A stretch of 64,000 nucleotides of DNA from Qipengyuania xiamenensis. Its GTDB lineage: Bacteria; Pseudomonadota; Alphaproteobacteria; Sphingomonadales; Sphingomonadaceae. How positions within the stretch are numbered: position 1 is the stretch's first letter; each line of letters begins with the position of its first letter. The notes under the pieces are model-generated. The model saw nothing but the letters and a program-made list of their open reading frames with translations, searched no databases and was not told the DNA's origin. Below, piece after piece: positions 1-9,373 of this stretch. The translations under genes and the position numbers were made by a program. The stretch lies in assembly GCF_019711495.1 (NCBI RefSeq), contig NZ_JAIGNM010000001.1, positions 248,001 to 312,000 on the forward strand, in the 5' to 3' direction.

Positions 1-2
1 AA

Positions 3-1331
<1,329 letters not shown>

Positions 1332-1672
1332 AAAAATTTCGGCAAAGCGCCGGACCGTAAACGATTGTAATTGTTACATCGGCTTTTCGCACCTTGTAAT
1401 GATGCGACAGGACCGGCGCGCACCCACCCGCGCCGTCCCTTTATCTTTTGATATATCTGTTGCAGAACGCAACTGGCTCGGGGGCGCCGAAGTCCTTGAG
1501 TCGCGTAATATTTTTCGCTGCGCACGCCAGCGGTGGGGCTTGTCTCGAACCCGGTTGTCTTCTGCGACCCGGACGACCGAATTCGAGGCTTGGCGGCGCT
1601 AGTCGTCGCGAGGGCGGATCTCCTTGGAGGTCCGCCCTCTTTACGTTGTCAGATTGTCGGAAATGTGCAGGC
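1332..1672. other. Intergenic region pyrG/hsp20
   Basis: This 341-base gap separates two convergent genes. It holds an A/T tract just after the pyrG stop, a short AT-rich promoter-like stretch near 1440-1460, a small hairpin (GTTGC-AGAAC-GCAAC, about 1459-1473) and the strong hairpin listed at 1610-1639. The layout of an AT-rich start followed by structure and a terminator would suit a small RNA, but I recognise no Rfam family in it. Confidence 0.4.
1610..1639. terminator. Strong hairpin terminator between convergent genes
   Basis: GAGGGCGGA (1610-1618) pairs perfectly with TCCGCCCTC (1631-1639). The loop is itself partly paired (CTCC-TT-GGAG), giving a near-continuous stem of about 13 bp. 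A short T run follows on the plus strand. It probably ends plus-strand transcription and may also serve hsp20 from the other side. Confidence 0.7.
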
Positions 1673-2149
1673 CTAGGCGACGGCGCTGTCACTATCCTTC
1701 TTGTCGCCCTCGATTACTTCGAGCGGCTTCTGGTCGCCGATCATGATCTTCTTGGGCTTCATGGCATCGGGAACCTCGCGGACGAGGTCGATCACCAGCA
1801 TGCCATCGCGCAGGTCTGCATTCTCGACGCGGACATAATCCGCAAGGTCGAAGCGGCGCTCGAACCCGCGATTGGCAATACCGACATGCAGCATCTCGCC
1901 ATCGGGCTGGTCGTCGCGCTTGCGTCCCTGGATCGTCAGCAGGTTCTGCTGCGCGGTGATATCGAGGTCTTCAGCACGGAAACCGGCGACCGCAAGCGTG
2001 ATGCGGTACTGGTCTTCGTCACGACGCTCGATGTTGAAAGGGGGGTAGTTGTCGCCGCCGGCGTTGCGCGCCTGGCGTTCCATCAGGTCGAAAAGGCGAT
2101 CGAACCCGACGGTGGAACGACGATAGGGGGTAGTGTCAAAACGGTTCAT
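1673..2149 (-). CDS. Hsp20 / IbpA-type small heat-shock protein
   Basis: ATP-independent holdase that binds unfolding proteins during heat stress in the cytoplasm. The 158-residue product has an N-terminal IbpA-like segment (FDRLFDLM), an alpha-crystallin domain from about residue 35 to 130, and the family's G-x-L signature near the domain end (DGMLVIDL). The start at 2149 is chosen because AGGAGG lies seven bases upstream; a longer reading frame reaches 2263 but would run through the heat-shock promoter and the 5' leader. Regulation is visible upstream: a sigma-32-type promoter and a ROSE-like leader. The gene is divergent from the glutaredoxin gene. Confidence 0.93.
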   Translation of the reverse strand: MNRFDTTPYRRSTVGFDRLFDLMERQARNAGGDNYPPFNIERRDEDQYRITLAVAGFRAEDLDITAQQNLLTIQGRKRDDQPDGEMLHVGIANRGFERRFDLADYVRVENADLRDGMLVIDLVREVPDAMKPKKIMIGDQKPLEVIEGDKKDSDSAVA

Positions 2150-2231
2150 CGAAACAAATCCTCCTGTGAGCAATTTGAGTATGTAATGGGAGCCCGTAAG
2201 CGGCGCTCCCGCATCACCGCACCATGCGGCG
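2150..2231 (-). promoter_or_regulatory. ROSE-like RNA thermometer in hsp20 leader
   Basis: On the minus strand the leader ends in TTGCT-CAC-AGGAGG before the ATG. UUGCU can fold over the Shine-Dalgarno AGGA with a central G-G mismatch, the hallmark of ROSE elements of alphaproteobacterial small heat-shock genes. Upstream sits a second hairpin, GGGAGC paired with GCTCCC. About 80 nt with several hairpins fits the family. The call rests on hand folding. Confidence 0.7.
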
Positions 2232-2237
2232 ACAGGA

Positions 2238-2268
2238 CCAAGATAGGCGCTTGCCAACGGCATTCAAG
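2238..2268 (-). promoter_or_regulatory. Sigma-32 heat-shock promoter of hsp20
   Basis: Read on the minus strand: CTTGAA (-35, complement of 2263-2268), 15 bases, then CCTATCTTGG (-10, complement of 2238-2247). This fits the alphaproteobacterial RpoH consensus CTTGAA and CYTATNTNNG. Transcription would start near 2231, giving the leader of about 80 nt that holds the ROSE-like element. Confidence 0.7.
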
Positions 2269-2302
2269 CGCTCCAGACACGGCCGAGACCAGAGGAAATT
2301 TC

Positions 2303-2566
2303 ATGAGCCAACCGCATATCGATATCTACACCAAGTTCGGCTGCGGATTTTGCTATCGCGCCAAGGCGCTGCTCGACCAGAAGGGCGCGCTTTACGAGGA
2401 ACATGACATCACCATGGGCGGCCCCAGGCGTGATGAAATGCTCGAACGAGCGCCCAATGCCCGCACCGTTCCGCAGATCTTCATCGGCGACACCTATGTG
2501 GGTGGTTCCGACGAGCTCGCCGCACTTGAGCGCGAGGGCAAGCTCGACCCGCTCCTTGAGGGCTGA
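2303..2566 (+). CDS. grxC: Glutaredoxin (Grx3/GrxC type)
   Basis: Small cytoplasmic thiol-disulfide oxidoreductase reduced by glutathione. The 87-residue product has the thioredoxin-fold start, the dithiol active site CGFC at residues 14-17 (instead of the classical CPYC), the cis-proline segment TVPQIF and the glutathione-binding GGSDEL. Start at 2303 follows GAGGAAA. It abuts the next gene: its TGA is followed directly by that gene's ATG, so the two are probably co-transcribed. Confidence 0.95.
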   Translation: MSQPHIDIYTKFGCGFCYRAKALLDQKGALYEEHDITMGGPRRDEMLERAPNARTVPQIFIGDTYVGGSDELAALEREGKLDPLLEG

Positions 2567-3385
2567 ATGACACGCATCGCCGTTCTGCAAATGACATCGG
2601 GCATCGATCCCGAGCGGAACTTTGCCACCATTAAAGATGCCGCCAGCAAGGCGAGCGAGGGCGGGGCTGAAATGCTCTTCACGCCCGAAATGTCGCTGCT
2701 CCTCGACCGCGATCGAAAGCGCGCTGCCCCTTCGATCGAACGTGCCGAAGGCGAATTTGCCGGCCGTCTTGCCCAGCTCGCGGTCGACACCGGATTGCAT
2801 CTGGCCATCGGTTCAATGGCTGTAGCCCTGCCGGATGGGAAATGGGCCAACCGCTCGTTCGTTTTCCCGCCGGAGGAGGGGACAGAGCCGACGACATACG
2901 ACAAGATCCACATGTTCGATGTCGATCTGGATACCGGCGAAAGCTGGCGGGAATCCAATGCTTACCAAGCAGGCACCGAAGTCGTGACGCTGGAAGATAC
3001 TCCGGTCGGAAGGCTGGGGCTCGCGATTTGCTATGACATGCGTTTCCCGGCCCTGTTCGAGGAACTGGGCGCGAGGCGCTGCGATACGATCGCCATCCCG
3101 GCAGCCTTCACCGTGCCGACCGGCAAAGCGCATTGGCACACCCTGCTACGTGCCCGTGCAATCGAGGCGAGCGCTTTCGTAGTCGCGGCAGCGCAAGTGG
3201 GCGACCATGAGGATGGTCGTCAGACCTATGGGCATAGCCTGGTGATCGACCCCTGGGGCGAGGTTCTTCTCGATATGGGCGGAGATGAGCCGGGATTGGG
3301 TTTCGTCGACATCGACCTGTCCCGAATTTCGGAAGTGCGAAGCCAGGTCCCGAGCCTTGCGAACCGCCGGAAAATCGCCAAATAG
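2567..3385 (+). CDS. Carbon-nitrogen hydrolase (Nit1/omega-amidase-like)
   Basis: Nitrilase-superfamily amidohydrolase of 272 residues. The catalytic Glu-Lys-Cys triad is visible: Glu in FTPEMS, Lys in YDKIHMFD and Cys in AICYDMRFP. The YDKIHLFD-like segment is typical of the Nit1/YafV/deaminated-glutathione amidase branch, so repair of deaminated glutathione or omega-amidase activity is plausible. The glutaredoxin gene immediately upstream, with no gap, fits a glutathione-related role, but the substrate is an inference. Start is the ATG directly after the grx stop. Confidence 0.9.
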   Translation: MTRIAVLQMTSGIDPERNFATIKDAASKASEGGAEMLFTPEMSLLLDRDRKRAAPSIERAEGEFAGRLAQLAVDTGLHLAIGSMAVALPDGKWANRSFVFPPEEGTEPTTYDKIHMFDVDLDTGESWRESNAYQAGTEVVTLEDTPVGRLGLAICYDMRFPALFEELGARRCDTIAIPAAFTVPTGKAHWHTLLRARAIEASAFVVAAAQVGDHEDGRQTYGHSLVIDPWGEVLLDMGGDEPGLGFVDIDLSRISEVRSQVPSLANRRKIAK

Positions 3386-3391
3386 CCCAGC

Positions 3392-3856
3392 ATGATCGTG
3401 TTCGACCTCCACTGCGACAATGGCCATCGATTCGAAGGTTGGTTCGGCTCGTCCGCCGACTATGAGAGCCAGCGCGAACGCGGGCTGGTCGATTGTCCGG
3501 AATGCGGCAGCAAGACCATCGGCAAGGCACCGATGGCGCCTGCAGTGGGAGCGAAAGGCAATACGAAGGATACGCCCAAGGCCAGTAAGGAAGCCCAGCT
3601 TTCCAATGCCCCTATGCCCCCGCAGGTCGAAGAGGCATTGAAGCAGCTGGCCAAGGCGCAGGCCAAGGCGCTCGAGAGCAGCACATGGGTGGGCGAGAAG
3701 TTCGCCGATGAAGCCCGCTCGCAGCACTATGGCGAGAAGGAAGAGGCTCCGATCCACGGCAAGGCTACCAAGAAGGAAGCCGAGGAACTGGCTTCCGAGG
3801 GGATTTCGGTGGCGCCGATCCTTTTCCCGATCGCAGAACCCGATAAACTCAACTGA
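3392..3856 (+). CDS. DUF1178 family protein
   Basis: A 154-residue protein of unknown function widespread in alphaproteobacteria. The N-terminus shows a zinc-ribbon-like pair: CDNGH near residue 8 and CPECGS near residue 37. A low-complexity Lys/Ala-rich middle follows, then a conserved C-terminal EEAPIHGKAT segment typical of the family. It sits six bases after the amidohydrolase gene, making a probable grx-amidohydrolase-DUF1178 operon. No enzymatic motif is seen. Confidence 0.85.
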   Translation: MIVFDLHCDNGHRFEGWFGSSADYESQRERGLVDCPECGSKTIGKAPMAPAVGAKGNTKDTPKASKEAQLSNAPMPPQVEEALKQLAKAQAKALESSTWVGEKFADEARSQHYGEKEEAPIHGKATKKEAEELASEGISVAPILFPIAEPDKLN

Positions 3857-3895
3857 TTGTTTCTGCGGCGCGAGCCGCTATAGCGTGCGACCGGG

Positions 3896-3972
3896 GCGCC
3901 CGTAGCTCAGTCGGATAGAGCACCAGATTCCTAATCTGGGGGCCACAGGTTCGAATCCTGTCGGGCGCACCA
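3896..3972 (+). tRNA. tRNA-Arg (anticodon CCT)
   Basis: Complete cloverleaf: acceptor GCGCCCG (3896-3902) pairs with CGGGCGC (3962-3968). The D arm has AGCTCAGTCGGAT, the anticodon stem CCAGA/TCTGG encloses the loop TTCCTAA (anticodon CCT), and the T arm has GGTTCGAATCC. CCA is encoded at 3970-3972. It reads AGG codons. Confidence 0.97.
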
Positions 3973-3978
3973 TTTTCC

Positions 3979-5154
3979 CTATCTGCCGAGCCCTGTCCCC
4001 AGCCAGCAAAGGCTGGAAAGGACTGTCGTGGACATCACGAGCAGGGCACAAACGCCGGCCCAACCGGCCATGTCGTAAACCGCAGTGCCGAGGAAGCTCC
4101 CGATGCCCCCGCCGATAAACATGATTACGACATAGGCCGTGGTCAGGCGGGTCCTGAGATCAGGGGCCAGCGAGAGGAACGTCATCCTGCCGGTAACATC
4201 GACGCCCGGCCCAACGAGATTGACGAGAACGAGCGGAACCACGAGCCCCCAGACCGACCCACCGAGCGGGTAGAACAACGAAATGCCTGCCAGCTGAACC
4301 AGGGCGAGGATGAAGCGTGCCTTTCGCGGCCCGACCTTGTCGGCCCAGCGTCCCAATCGTGGTGTCGAAAGGATACTGACCGCGGCAAGGGCGGCGAGAT
4401 AGCCGACAACGTCCGTCCCGTAATTCATGGGTGGCGCCGTCAGATAGAGGGCGAGTGCAAGCCACAGCGCGATGAACTGGGCGAAGTTTAGCGCCTGGAT
4501 TGCTCCGGAAAGGAGCACTTCCGGGTGCTTCCTCGCGATGCCGAAGACGGAAATGACCAGCGGCCAATAAGGTACGCGCGCGGATTCGCGTTCACCGCCT
4601 TCCATCAGGCGAGGCAGTGCCACGGTGACTGCGATCATGAGGCTGGTGGCAATCCAGTAAACGGTTCTCCACCCGTAATGCTCGGCCACCCAACCTGCTC
4701 CGACACGTGCGACGAGGATGCCGAGGATCACACCGGCCGTGAGCAGCGCAGTTACCTGACCAAGCCTCTCGGGAGCGACCCGCTTCGATGCGTAGGCAGG
4801 CAGCAGGTAGGGCGCGATGGTGAAGAAGCCGAGAAGGGTCGACCCTGCGGTAAACCCTGAAAAGCCCGGAGCGACCGTCATCAGGGCCAGCGACGCTGTC
4901 TGCCCGGTCGCGAAAATTATGGTCAGGCGCTTGTTGGAATAGCGATCCCCCAAGGGAAGGAGCAGCAGGATACCGACCGCGAGGGCCAGCTGGTTCAAGG
5001 CTGGGACGATGCCGATCCGGGTGTCGGTGACGCCGAAATGGTCGGCGACATCCCCAATGATCGGATGGATGTAATACGCGTTCGCAGTGACGACCGCGGC
5101 CGCAACAGCAAGAAGATATTCCTGTGTGCGGCTCAGCCGTCCATGTTCGTTCAC
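3979..5154 (-). CDS. Major facilitator superfamily transporter
   Basis: Inner-membrane secondary transporter of 391 residues with about 12 hydrophobic segments and the loop-2/3 MFS signature (PLGDRYSNKRL). The family resembles sugar-efflux/Bcr-like transporters in YbcL/AraJ style; the substrate cannot be told. I place the start at a GTG (5154) whose bases overlap the TGA of the upstream haloalkane dehalogenase gene (GTGA), a coupling style common in this genome. A longer frame to 5238 exists but would overlap that gene by 88 bases. Co-transcription with the dehalogenase suggests uptake or efflux of a related compound. Confidence 0.85.
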   Translation of the reverse strand: MNEHGRLSRTQEYLLAVAAAVVTANAYYIHPIIGDVADHFGVTDTRIGIVPALNQLALAVGILLLLPLGDRYSNKRLTIIFATGQTASLALMTVAPGFSGFTAGSTLLGFFTIAPYLLPAYASKRVAPERLGQVTALLTAGVILGILVARVGAGWVAEHYGWRTVYWIATSLMIAVTVALPRLMEGGERESARVPYWPLVISVFGIARKHPEVLLSGAIQALNFAQFIALWLALALYLTAPPMNYGTDVVGYLAALAAVSILSTPRLGRWADKVGPRKARFILALVQLAGISLFYPLGGSVWGLVVPLVLVNLVGPGVDVTGRMTFLSLAPDLRTRLTTAYVVIMFIGGGIGSFLGTAVYDMAGWAGVCALLVMSTTVLSSLCWLGTGLGR

Positions 5155-6065
5155 TTCAGGTGACCAGCCTTGCGCGCCATGTCGATCACGCCCTGCGAAA
5201 GCGCCTCGGCCTGGTCTTCCTGACAGAAGTGTCCGCAAGGGCTGAGCGTTCGGTGATCAAGGTCGGCAGCCCCGGCTATCCGCTCGATCAGGAATTTCTC
5301 GCTTCCCTTGGTGATCGGGTCTTCGTCGCCGAACAGGGTCAGGAACGGCTTGTCAAAGGCGGCGAGGGCAGGCCACGCCGCCTTGTTGTCCTCGACGCCG
5401 GGCATTCCGTCCTCCACCGGAACGAGGGCCGGAAAGGCCCTTGCGGCTGCCTTTGAAGGTTCGTCGGGGAAGGGGGCGTCGTAAGCGGCAATTTCCGCCT
5501 CGGTCAGGGGTGTCTGGGTTGCTCGGTCGAGCAGCGGACCGATCTTGAAGTCGGGAGATGTCTTCGCAAATTCCCGCCATGCGAGGAATGCGGGCGAGGG
5601 CGTTCCACCTGCCGGGAGGAAGGTGTTGCTCGCCACCACGCAGGTGAAAAGGTCCGGATCGTGGGCAACGATGCGCAGGCCGAGCAATCCGCCCCAGTCT
5701 TGGCAGAACAAGGCTGCCGGACGCGGTTCAACTGCGGCGCGCCATTGTTTCAGCCAGGCGACGTGGCGGGCGTAGGTGAAGAATTCGATGTCGTCGGGCT
5801 TGTCGCTCTTCCCGAAACCGATCAGGTCCGGGGCGAGAACGCGGAAACCGGCATCGGCAAGGATCGGGATCATCTTGCGGTAGAGAAAAGACCAGCTCGG
5901 TTCGCCATGGAAGAGGAGCACCGGCGGCGCAGATTTGTCGCCCTCGTCGACGTAGTGCTGCCGTGCGGTCTGCCCGTTGCCGAGATCGATCTCGATCCAA
6001 TTTTCGGCAAAGGGATAGTCCGGAATATCCTTGAAGCGTTCCGGCGGTGTCTGCAGAATTTCCAT
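5151..6065 (-). CDS. Haloalkane dehalogenase (alpha/beta hydrolase)
   Basis: Hydrolytic dehalogenase-type alpha/beta hydrolase of 304 residues, probably cytoplasmic. The nucleophile elbow is CQDWGG with Asp123, followed by the halide-binding Trp124, as in DhlA (subfamily HLD-I). The oxyanion segment is FHGEPSWSF (Glu55), the acid residue lies in LFGDEDP and the catalytic His in PCGHF. Start at 6065 follows GGGAGA; a longer frame to 6134 lacks a better site. It overlaps the MFS gene by four bases. The second halide-stabilising residue and the true substrate cannot be set by reading, so dehalogenase activity is a family inference. Confidence 0.88.
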   Translation of the reverse strand: MEILQTPPERFKDIPDYPFAENWIEIDLGNGQTARQHYVDEGDKSAPPVLLFHGEPSWSFLYRKMIPILADAGFRVLAPDLIGFGKSDKPDDIEFFTYARHVAWLKQWRAAVEPRPAALFCQDWGGLLGLRIVAHDPDLFTCVVASNTFLPAGGTPSPAFLAWREFAKTSPDFKIGPLLDRATQTPLTEAEIAAYDAPFPDEPSKAAARAFPALVPVEDGMPGVEDNKAAWPALAAFDKPFLTLFGDEDPITKGSEKFLIERIAGAADLDHRTLSPCGHFCQEDQAEALSQGVIDMARKAGHLK

Positions 6066-6137
6066 GCCTTCTCTCCCTCGGCGCAAATCGGGCGGTGCAG
6101 GGGAACGCCCCCGTACCTCCGTTTCTGTTTGCAACCT

Positions 6138-7016
6138 TTAGGGCGTCGGCTTGCTGCTGTCACCTAGGGTGCTGACCGGGACAGTTTCCTTGAAGGTATG
6201 GGTGACGTAGGGGAACGGGATCTCGATGCCCGCCTCATCAAGGGCAGCCTTGATCGCACGCACGACCTTGTCGCGGGTTTCCCACTTGGAGCGCGGGGTC
6301 GAACCCGCCCACCAGCGGACCATGAAATCGACCGAGCTGGAATTGAATTCCTGCGCGAAGATATCGATGCCCTTGGTGGCCAGAACGCCATCGCAATTCT
6401 CGACTGCGCGACGGATGACGTCGGCAGCATGATCGAGATTGGTATCGTAGGAAACGCCTATCACCACGTCGTGACGACGCTGGTCCTGATCTGTCAGGAT
6501 TTCGACGGGATTCTTGAACAGGATCGAATTCGGGACAACCGTCAGTTCGCCGGAAAGCTTGCGGACGTGGGTTTCGCGCAGGGTAATATGCTCCACCTTT
6601 CCGGTGATCCCCTCGCATTCGATGATGTCCCCGATCCGCATTTTCTCGCGCAGCATGATGAGGATGCCGGCGAAGAAATTCTCGAAGATGTCCTGAAAGG
6701 CGAAACCGATCGCGACTGCACCGATACCGAGGCCGGCAAGGAGGCTTGCGAGCGTGAGGTCGGGCATGACGACGATGGCAGCGACGAACAGGCCGATGAT
6801 CCAGATCGTCAGACGCACAAGCGTGTCGACAAGGTTCTTCAGGCTCGTCCGGATTTCGGTACGACCGACGATCATATCCGAAATGCGGACGGCAAAGCGC
6901 GCCACGATCCAGGTAATCAGGACGATGAACAGCGCAATGGCGAGGCTGGGCAGGGTCGCGATGAACCCTTCGCCCATTTCCTGCAGCTGGCCGCGCAGTG
7001 TATCGATGTAATTCAC
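6138..7016 (-). CDS. MscS-family mechanosensitive channel
   Basis: Small-conductance mechanosensitive channel of 292 residues that vents solutes on hypo-osmotic shock. The order fits MscS: N-terminal TM helices, a pore-lining TM3 rich in Gly/Ala (LLAGLGIGAVAIGFA, about residue 100), the conserved FAGILI segment after it, a beta domain and an alpha/beta C-terminal cage (EIPFPY near the end). Start is the GTG at 7016, preceded by GGGAG; an upstream in-frame start to 7049 is weaker. It lies 72 bases upstream of the dehalogenase gene on the same strand. Confidence 0.92.
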   Translation of the reverse strand: MNYIDTLRGQLQEMGEGFIATLPSLAIALFIVLITWIVARFAVRISDMIVGRTEIRTSLKNLVDTLVRLTIWIIGLFVAAIVVMPDLTLASLLAGLGIGAVAIGFAFQDIFENFFAGILIMLREKMRIGDIIECEGITGKVEHITLRETHVRKLSGELTVVPNSILFKNPVEILTDQDQRRHDVVIGVSYDTNLDHAADVIRRAVENCDGVLATKGIDIFAQEFNSSSVDFMVRWWAGSTPRSKWETRDKVVRAIKAALDEAGIEIPFPYVTHTFKETVPVSTLGDSSKPTP

Positions 7017-7092
7017 GCAAAACTCCCTTTGCGTGGCAACGTTGTGCACCGCAGCAGGTTCCTTAAGCGCTGAAAAACACGCCTAGCGCGAA

Positions 7093-7665
7093 TTAACCGA
7101 GACCATGTTCCTTGCGGGCAAGCTCGTGCAGCCAGTCGGCGTGGCGCGGGGCCTTCTTCGTCTCGCTCCATTCATCGAGCATCACCGGAGCTACGCGTTT
7201 CAGTTCTGCATACTGTTCGTCAGTACCGATGTCGGCTGCGAGCTCGACGCGGTGGCCGTTCGGATCGAAGAAATAGATCGATTTGAAGATGCCGTGGTGC
7301 GTCGGGCCGAGTACGTCGATGCCGAGGCTTTCGATATGCTCCTTGGCTGCGACCAGTTCCTCTTCGCTGCCGACCTTGAAGGCGAGGTGCTGGACCCAGG
7401 CAGGCGTATTCTCGTCGCGGCCCATGTCCTTCTGGTTGGGCAGCTCGAAGAAAGCCAGGATGTTTCCGTTACCCGCGTCGAGAAAGACGTGCATGTAGGG
7501 ATCGTATTCCCCGGTCGACGGCACGTGGTCTTCTGCAAAGGCGGTGGTGTATTCCATGCCGAGGACCTTGCCGTACCATTCGACGGTTTCCTTGGCGTCC
7601 TTGCAGCGGTAGGCGGCGTGATGGACGCCGCCCAGCTTCACGGGATGATCGGCAACATTGCTCAT
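7093..7665 (-). CDS. VOC/glyoxalase-fold dioxygenase-like protein
   Basis: A 190-residue vicinal-oxygen-chelate protein. Metal-ligand-like positions appear in GVHHAAYRC near the N-terminus, VQHLAFKV in the middle and HRVELAA (Glu) near residue 150. The gene overlaps the hpd stop by four bases (ATGA), so it is co-translated with 4-hydroxyphenylpyruvate dioxygenase. That placement suggests a step in tyrosine/aromatic catabolism, but it is not homogentisate dioxygenase by sequence and I do not assign a reaction. Confidence 0.85.
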   Translation of the reverse strand: MSNVADHPVKLGGVHHAAYRCKDAKETVEWYGKVLGMEYTTAFAEDHVPSTGEYDPYMHVFLDAGNGNILAFFELPNQKDMGRDENTPAWVQHLAFKVGSEEELVAAKEHIESLGIDVLGPTHHGIFKSIYFFDPNGHRVELAADIGTDEQYAELKRVAPVMLDEWSETKKAPRHADWLHELARKEHGLG

Positions 7666-8768
7666 TCGGCAGGTTCCTTCTCGGCTACTTCGAGCACGCC
7701 GCGCTTGATCTGGTCGCGTTCCATGCTTTCGAACAGGGCCTTGAAATTGCCTTCGCCGAAGCCTTCATCGCCCTTGCGCTGGATGAACTCGAAGAAGACC
7801 GGGCCGACCTGCGCTTCTGCGAAGATCTGCAGCAGCAGGCGCGGCTGGCCGCCTTCGGTGGTGCCGTCGAGCAGGATGCCGCGCATCTTTAGTTCGTCGA
7901 CCGGCTCGCCGTGGTCGGGCAGACGTTCGGCGAGCATCTCGTAATAGGTTTCGGGCGGGGCGGTCATGAACGGCACGCCCAGATCCTTGAGGTTGTCCCA
8001 GCACTTGACGAGATCGTCGCAGATCAGCGCAATGTGCTGGATACCTTCACCGTTGAATTCGCGGAGGAACTCCTCGATCTGGCCCTTGCCGCCGTCGCCT
8101 TCCTCGTTGAGGGGGATGCGGATCTTGCCGTCCGGCGCGGTCAGCGCCTTGGAGGTCAGGCCGGTATATTCGCCCTTGATGTCGAAGAAGCGGATTTCGC
8201 GGAAGTTGAAGAGCGTCTCGTAGTAATCCGCCCAGTACTTCATGCGGCCGTTATAAACGTTGTGGGTGAGGTGATCGATTACGTTGAAGCCGGCACCCTT
8301 CGGCCACTTTTCGACGCCGTCGAGATACTCGAAATCGATATCGTAGATCGATAGGTTGTCCTCGCCCTTCTCGGCATAACGGTCGATCAGGTAGACAATT
8401 GCTCCGCCAATGCCACGGATGGCCGGAATGCGCAGTTCCATCGGGCCGGTTTCCACCGTGACGGGCTCCGCGCCACGCTTGAGAAGTTCTTCGTAAGCCT
8501 GTTTCGCGTCACGGACACGGAAGCCCATGCCGCAGGCCGAGGGGCCGTGTTCGCGAGCGAAGAACCATGCGGCGCTGCGTGGTTCGTAGTTGAGGATGAG
8601 ATTGATGCCACCCTGGCGCCAGAGGTGCACGTCCTTCGAGCGATGCGTCGCTACATGCGTAAAGCCCATGGCTTCGAACACCGGCTCGATCTTCCCCTTT
8701 TCGGGCGCACAAAATTCGACGAATTCAAAGCCGTCGAGACCGATGGGGTTTTCGAAGAGATCAGGCAT
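7662..8768 (-). CDS. hpd: 4-hydroxyphenylpyruvate dioxygenase
   Basis: Fe(II) enzyme converting 4-hydroxyphenylpyruvate to homogentisate in tyrosine breakdown. The 368-residue protein has two VOC half-domains. The C-terminal half carries the metal His in DHLTHNV, the second His in GIQHIAL and the Glu in the C-terminal LLQIF-E segment (QIFAEAQ region), with the family signatures [17 protein letters not shown]. Start at 8768 follows GAGGAACCC. It leads a two-gene operon with the VOC gene. The upstream region has repeated ATTGAAC/ATTGAAAC elements, listed separately. Confidence 0.95.
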   Translation of the reverse strand: MPDLFENPIGLDGFEFVEFCAPEKGKIEPVFEAMGFTHVATHRSKDVHLWRQGGINLILNYEPRSAAWFFAREHGPSACGMGFRVRDAKQAYEELLKRGAEPVTVETGPMELRIPAIRGIGGAIVYLIDRYAEKGEDNLSIYDIDFEYLDGVEKWPKGAGFNVIDHLTHNVYNGRMKYWADYYETLFNFREIRFFDIKGEYTGLTSKALTAPDGKIRIPLNEEGDGGKGQIEEFLREFNGEGIQHIALICDDLVKCWDNLKDLGVPFMTAPPETYYEMLAERLPDHGEPVDELKMRGILLDGTTEGGQPRLLLQIFAEAQVGPVFFEFIQRKGDEGFGEGNFKALFESMERDQIKRGVLEVAEKEPAE

Positions 8769-8781
8769 TGGGTTCCTCTGA

Positions 8782-8805
8782 GTTCAATATAGTTTCAATG
8801 GAAAC
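8782..8805 (-). promoter_or_regulatory. Candidate operator of hpd
   Basis: Upstream of hpd the minus strand reads ATTGAAAC then ATTGAAC, two direct copies 11 bases apart. The first is also half of an inverted repeat GTTTC-N4-GAAAC (plus strand 8792-8805). The spot is right for a repressor or activator of tyrosine catabolism. No regulator gene sits next to it. Confidence 0.35.
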
Positions 8806-8930
8806 CAAATATGGGAAAGGCCACCGAGTGTCAAGGTTGCAACGGGCGGGCAGGGCAAGCGGTCCCACACACGCGACAGGCAGAAGTTTTCCCCTTGCAC
8901 GCGGGGGTTAACTGTGATTCTGTATTGTTT

Positions 8931-9245
8931 ATGGCGCGGAAGGGCAGACTCGATCTCGGACGGAAGGCGAAGACGACGCAGAATGCGGCGCTCGTTGTGC
9001 TGCTCGTTCTTGGCGGTCTCGGGATAGCCGGCCCCTCCGGATTACTCGCCTGGAGCGAGAACTTGCGCCTGCTCGACCAGCGTGAGGCGCAGCTCGAAGC
9101 ACTGCAGAAAGAAAAGGCGGCCTTGGAAAACAAGGTGGCGCTTCTGCATCCGGACCATGCCGATCCGGACATGGTCGGCGAACTGCTGCGCAGCCAGCTC
9201 AACGTCGTCCACCCCGACGAAGTCGTCATCAAGCTCGACGACTGA
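8931..9245 (+). CDS. ftsB: Septum formation initiator FtsB/DivIC
   Basis: Bitopic cell-division protein of 104 residues that joins FtsL and FtsQ in the divisome. A basic N-terminus (residues 1-19) precedes one TM helix (about 20-40), then a short coiled coil (about 45-75; LLDQREAQLEALQKEKAALE) and the family's Asp-Pro-Asp motif (HADPDMVGELLR) that begins the C-terminal fold. Start at 8931 is the ATG before the basic stretch; a longer frame upstream is not FtsB-like. The placement just ahead of pdhA matches other alphaproteobacteria, where it often lies between eno and pdhA. Confidence 0.92.
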   Translation: MARKGRLDLGRKAKTTQNAALVVLLVLGGLGIAGPSGLLAWSENLRLLDQREAQLEALQKEKAALENKVALLHPDHADPDMVGELLRSQLNVVHPDEVVIKLDD

Positions 9246-9373
9246 TCGGGCGCAACCCCGCTTTTCCGTAAGGTTTTCGTATGCAAGAGGCGCGCCCCGT
9301 TGCGCTGCCAGCTAGCCTGTGCCTATAGGCGCGGGCAGAGAGAATTCCCCGTAAGGAAAAGGGACAAGAAATC

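Noticed and set aside
1380-1609. Possible 6S or other small RNA between pyrG and hsp20
   Set aside because: The AT-rich start and terminator are suggestive, but I could not match it to any known RNA fold by eye.
2150-2263. N-terminally extended Hsp20 starting at 2263
   Set aside because: The extension would translate the sigma-32 promoter and leader; AGGAGG before 2149 fixes the start.
8792-8805. GTTTC-N4-GAAAC upstream of hpd as a fifth member of the GAAAC regulon
   Set aside because: The words are inverted rather than direct repeats and the downstream GCGRYAY box is missing, so it does not fit the shared architecture.
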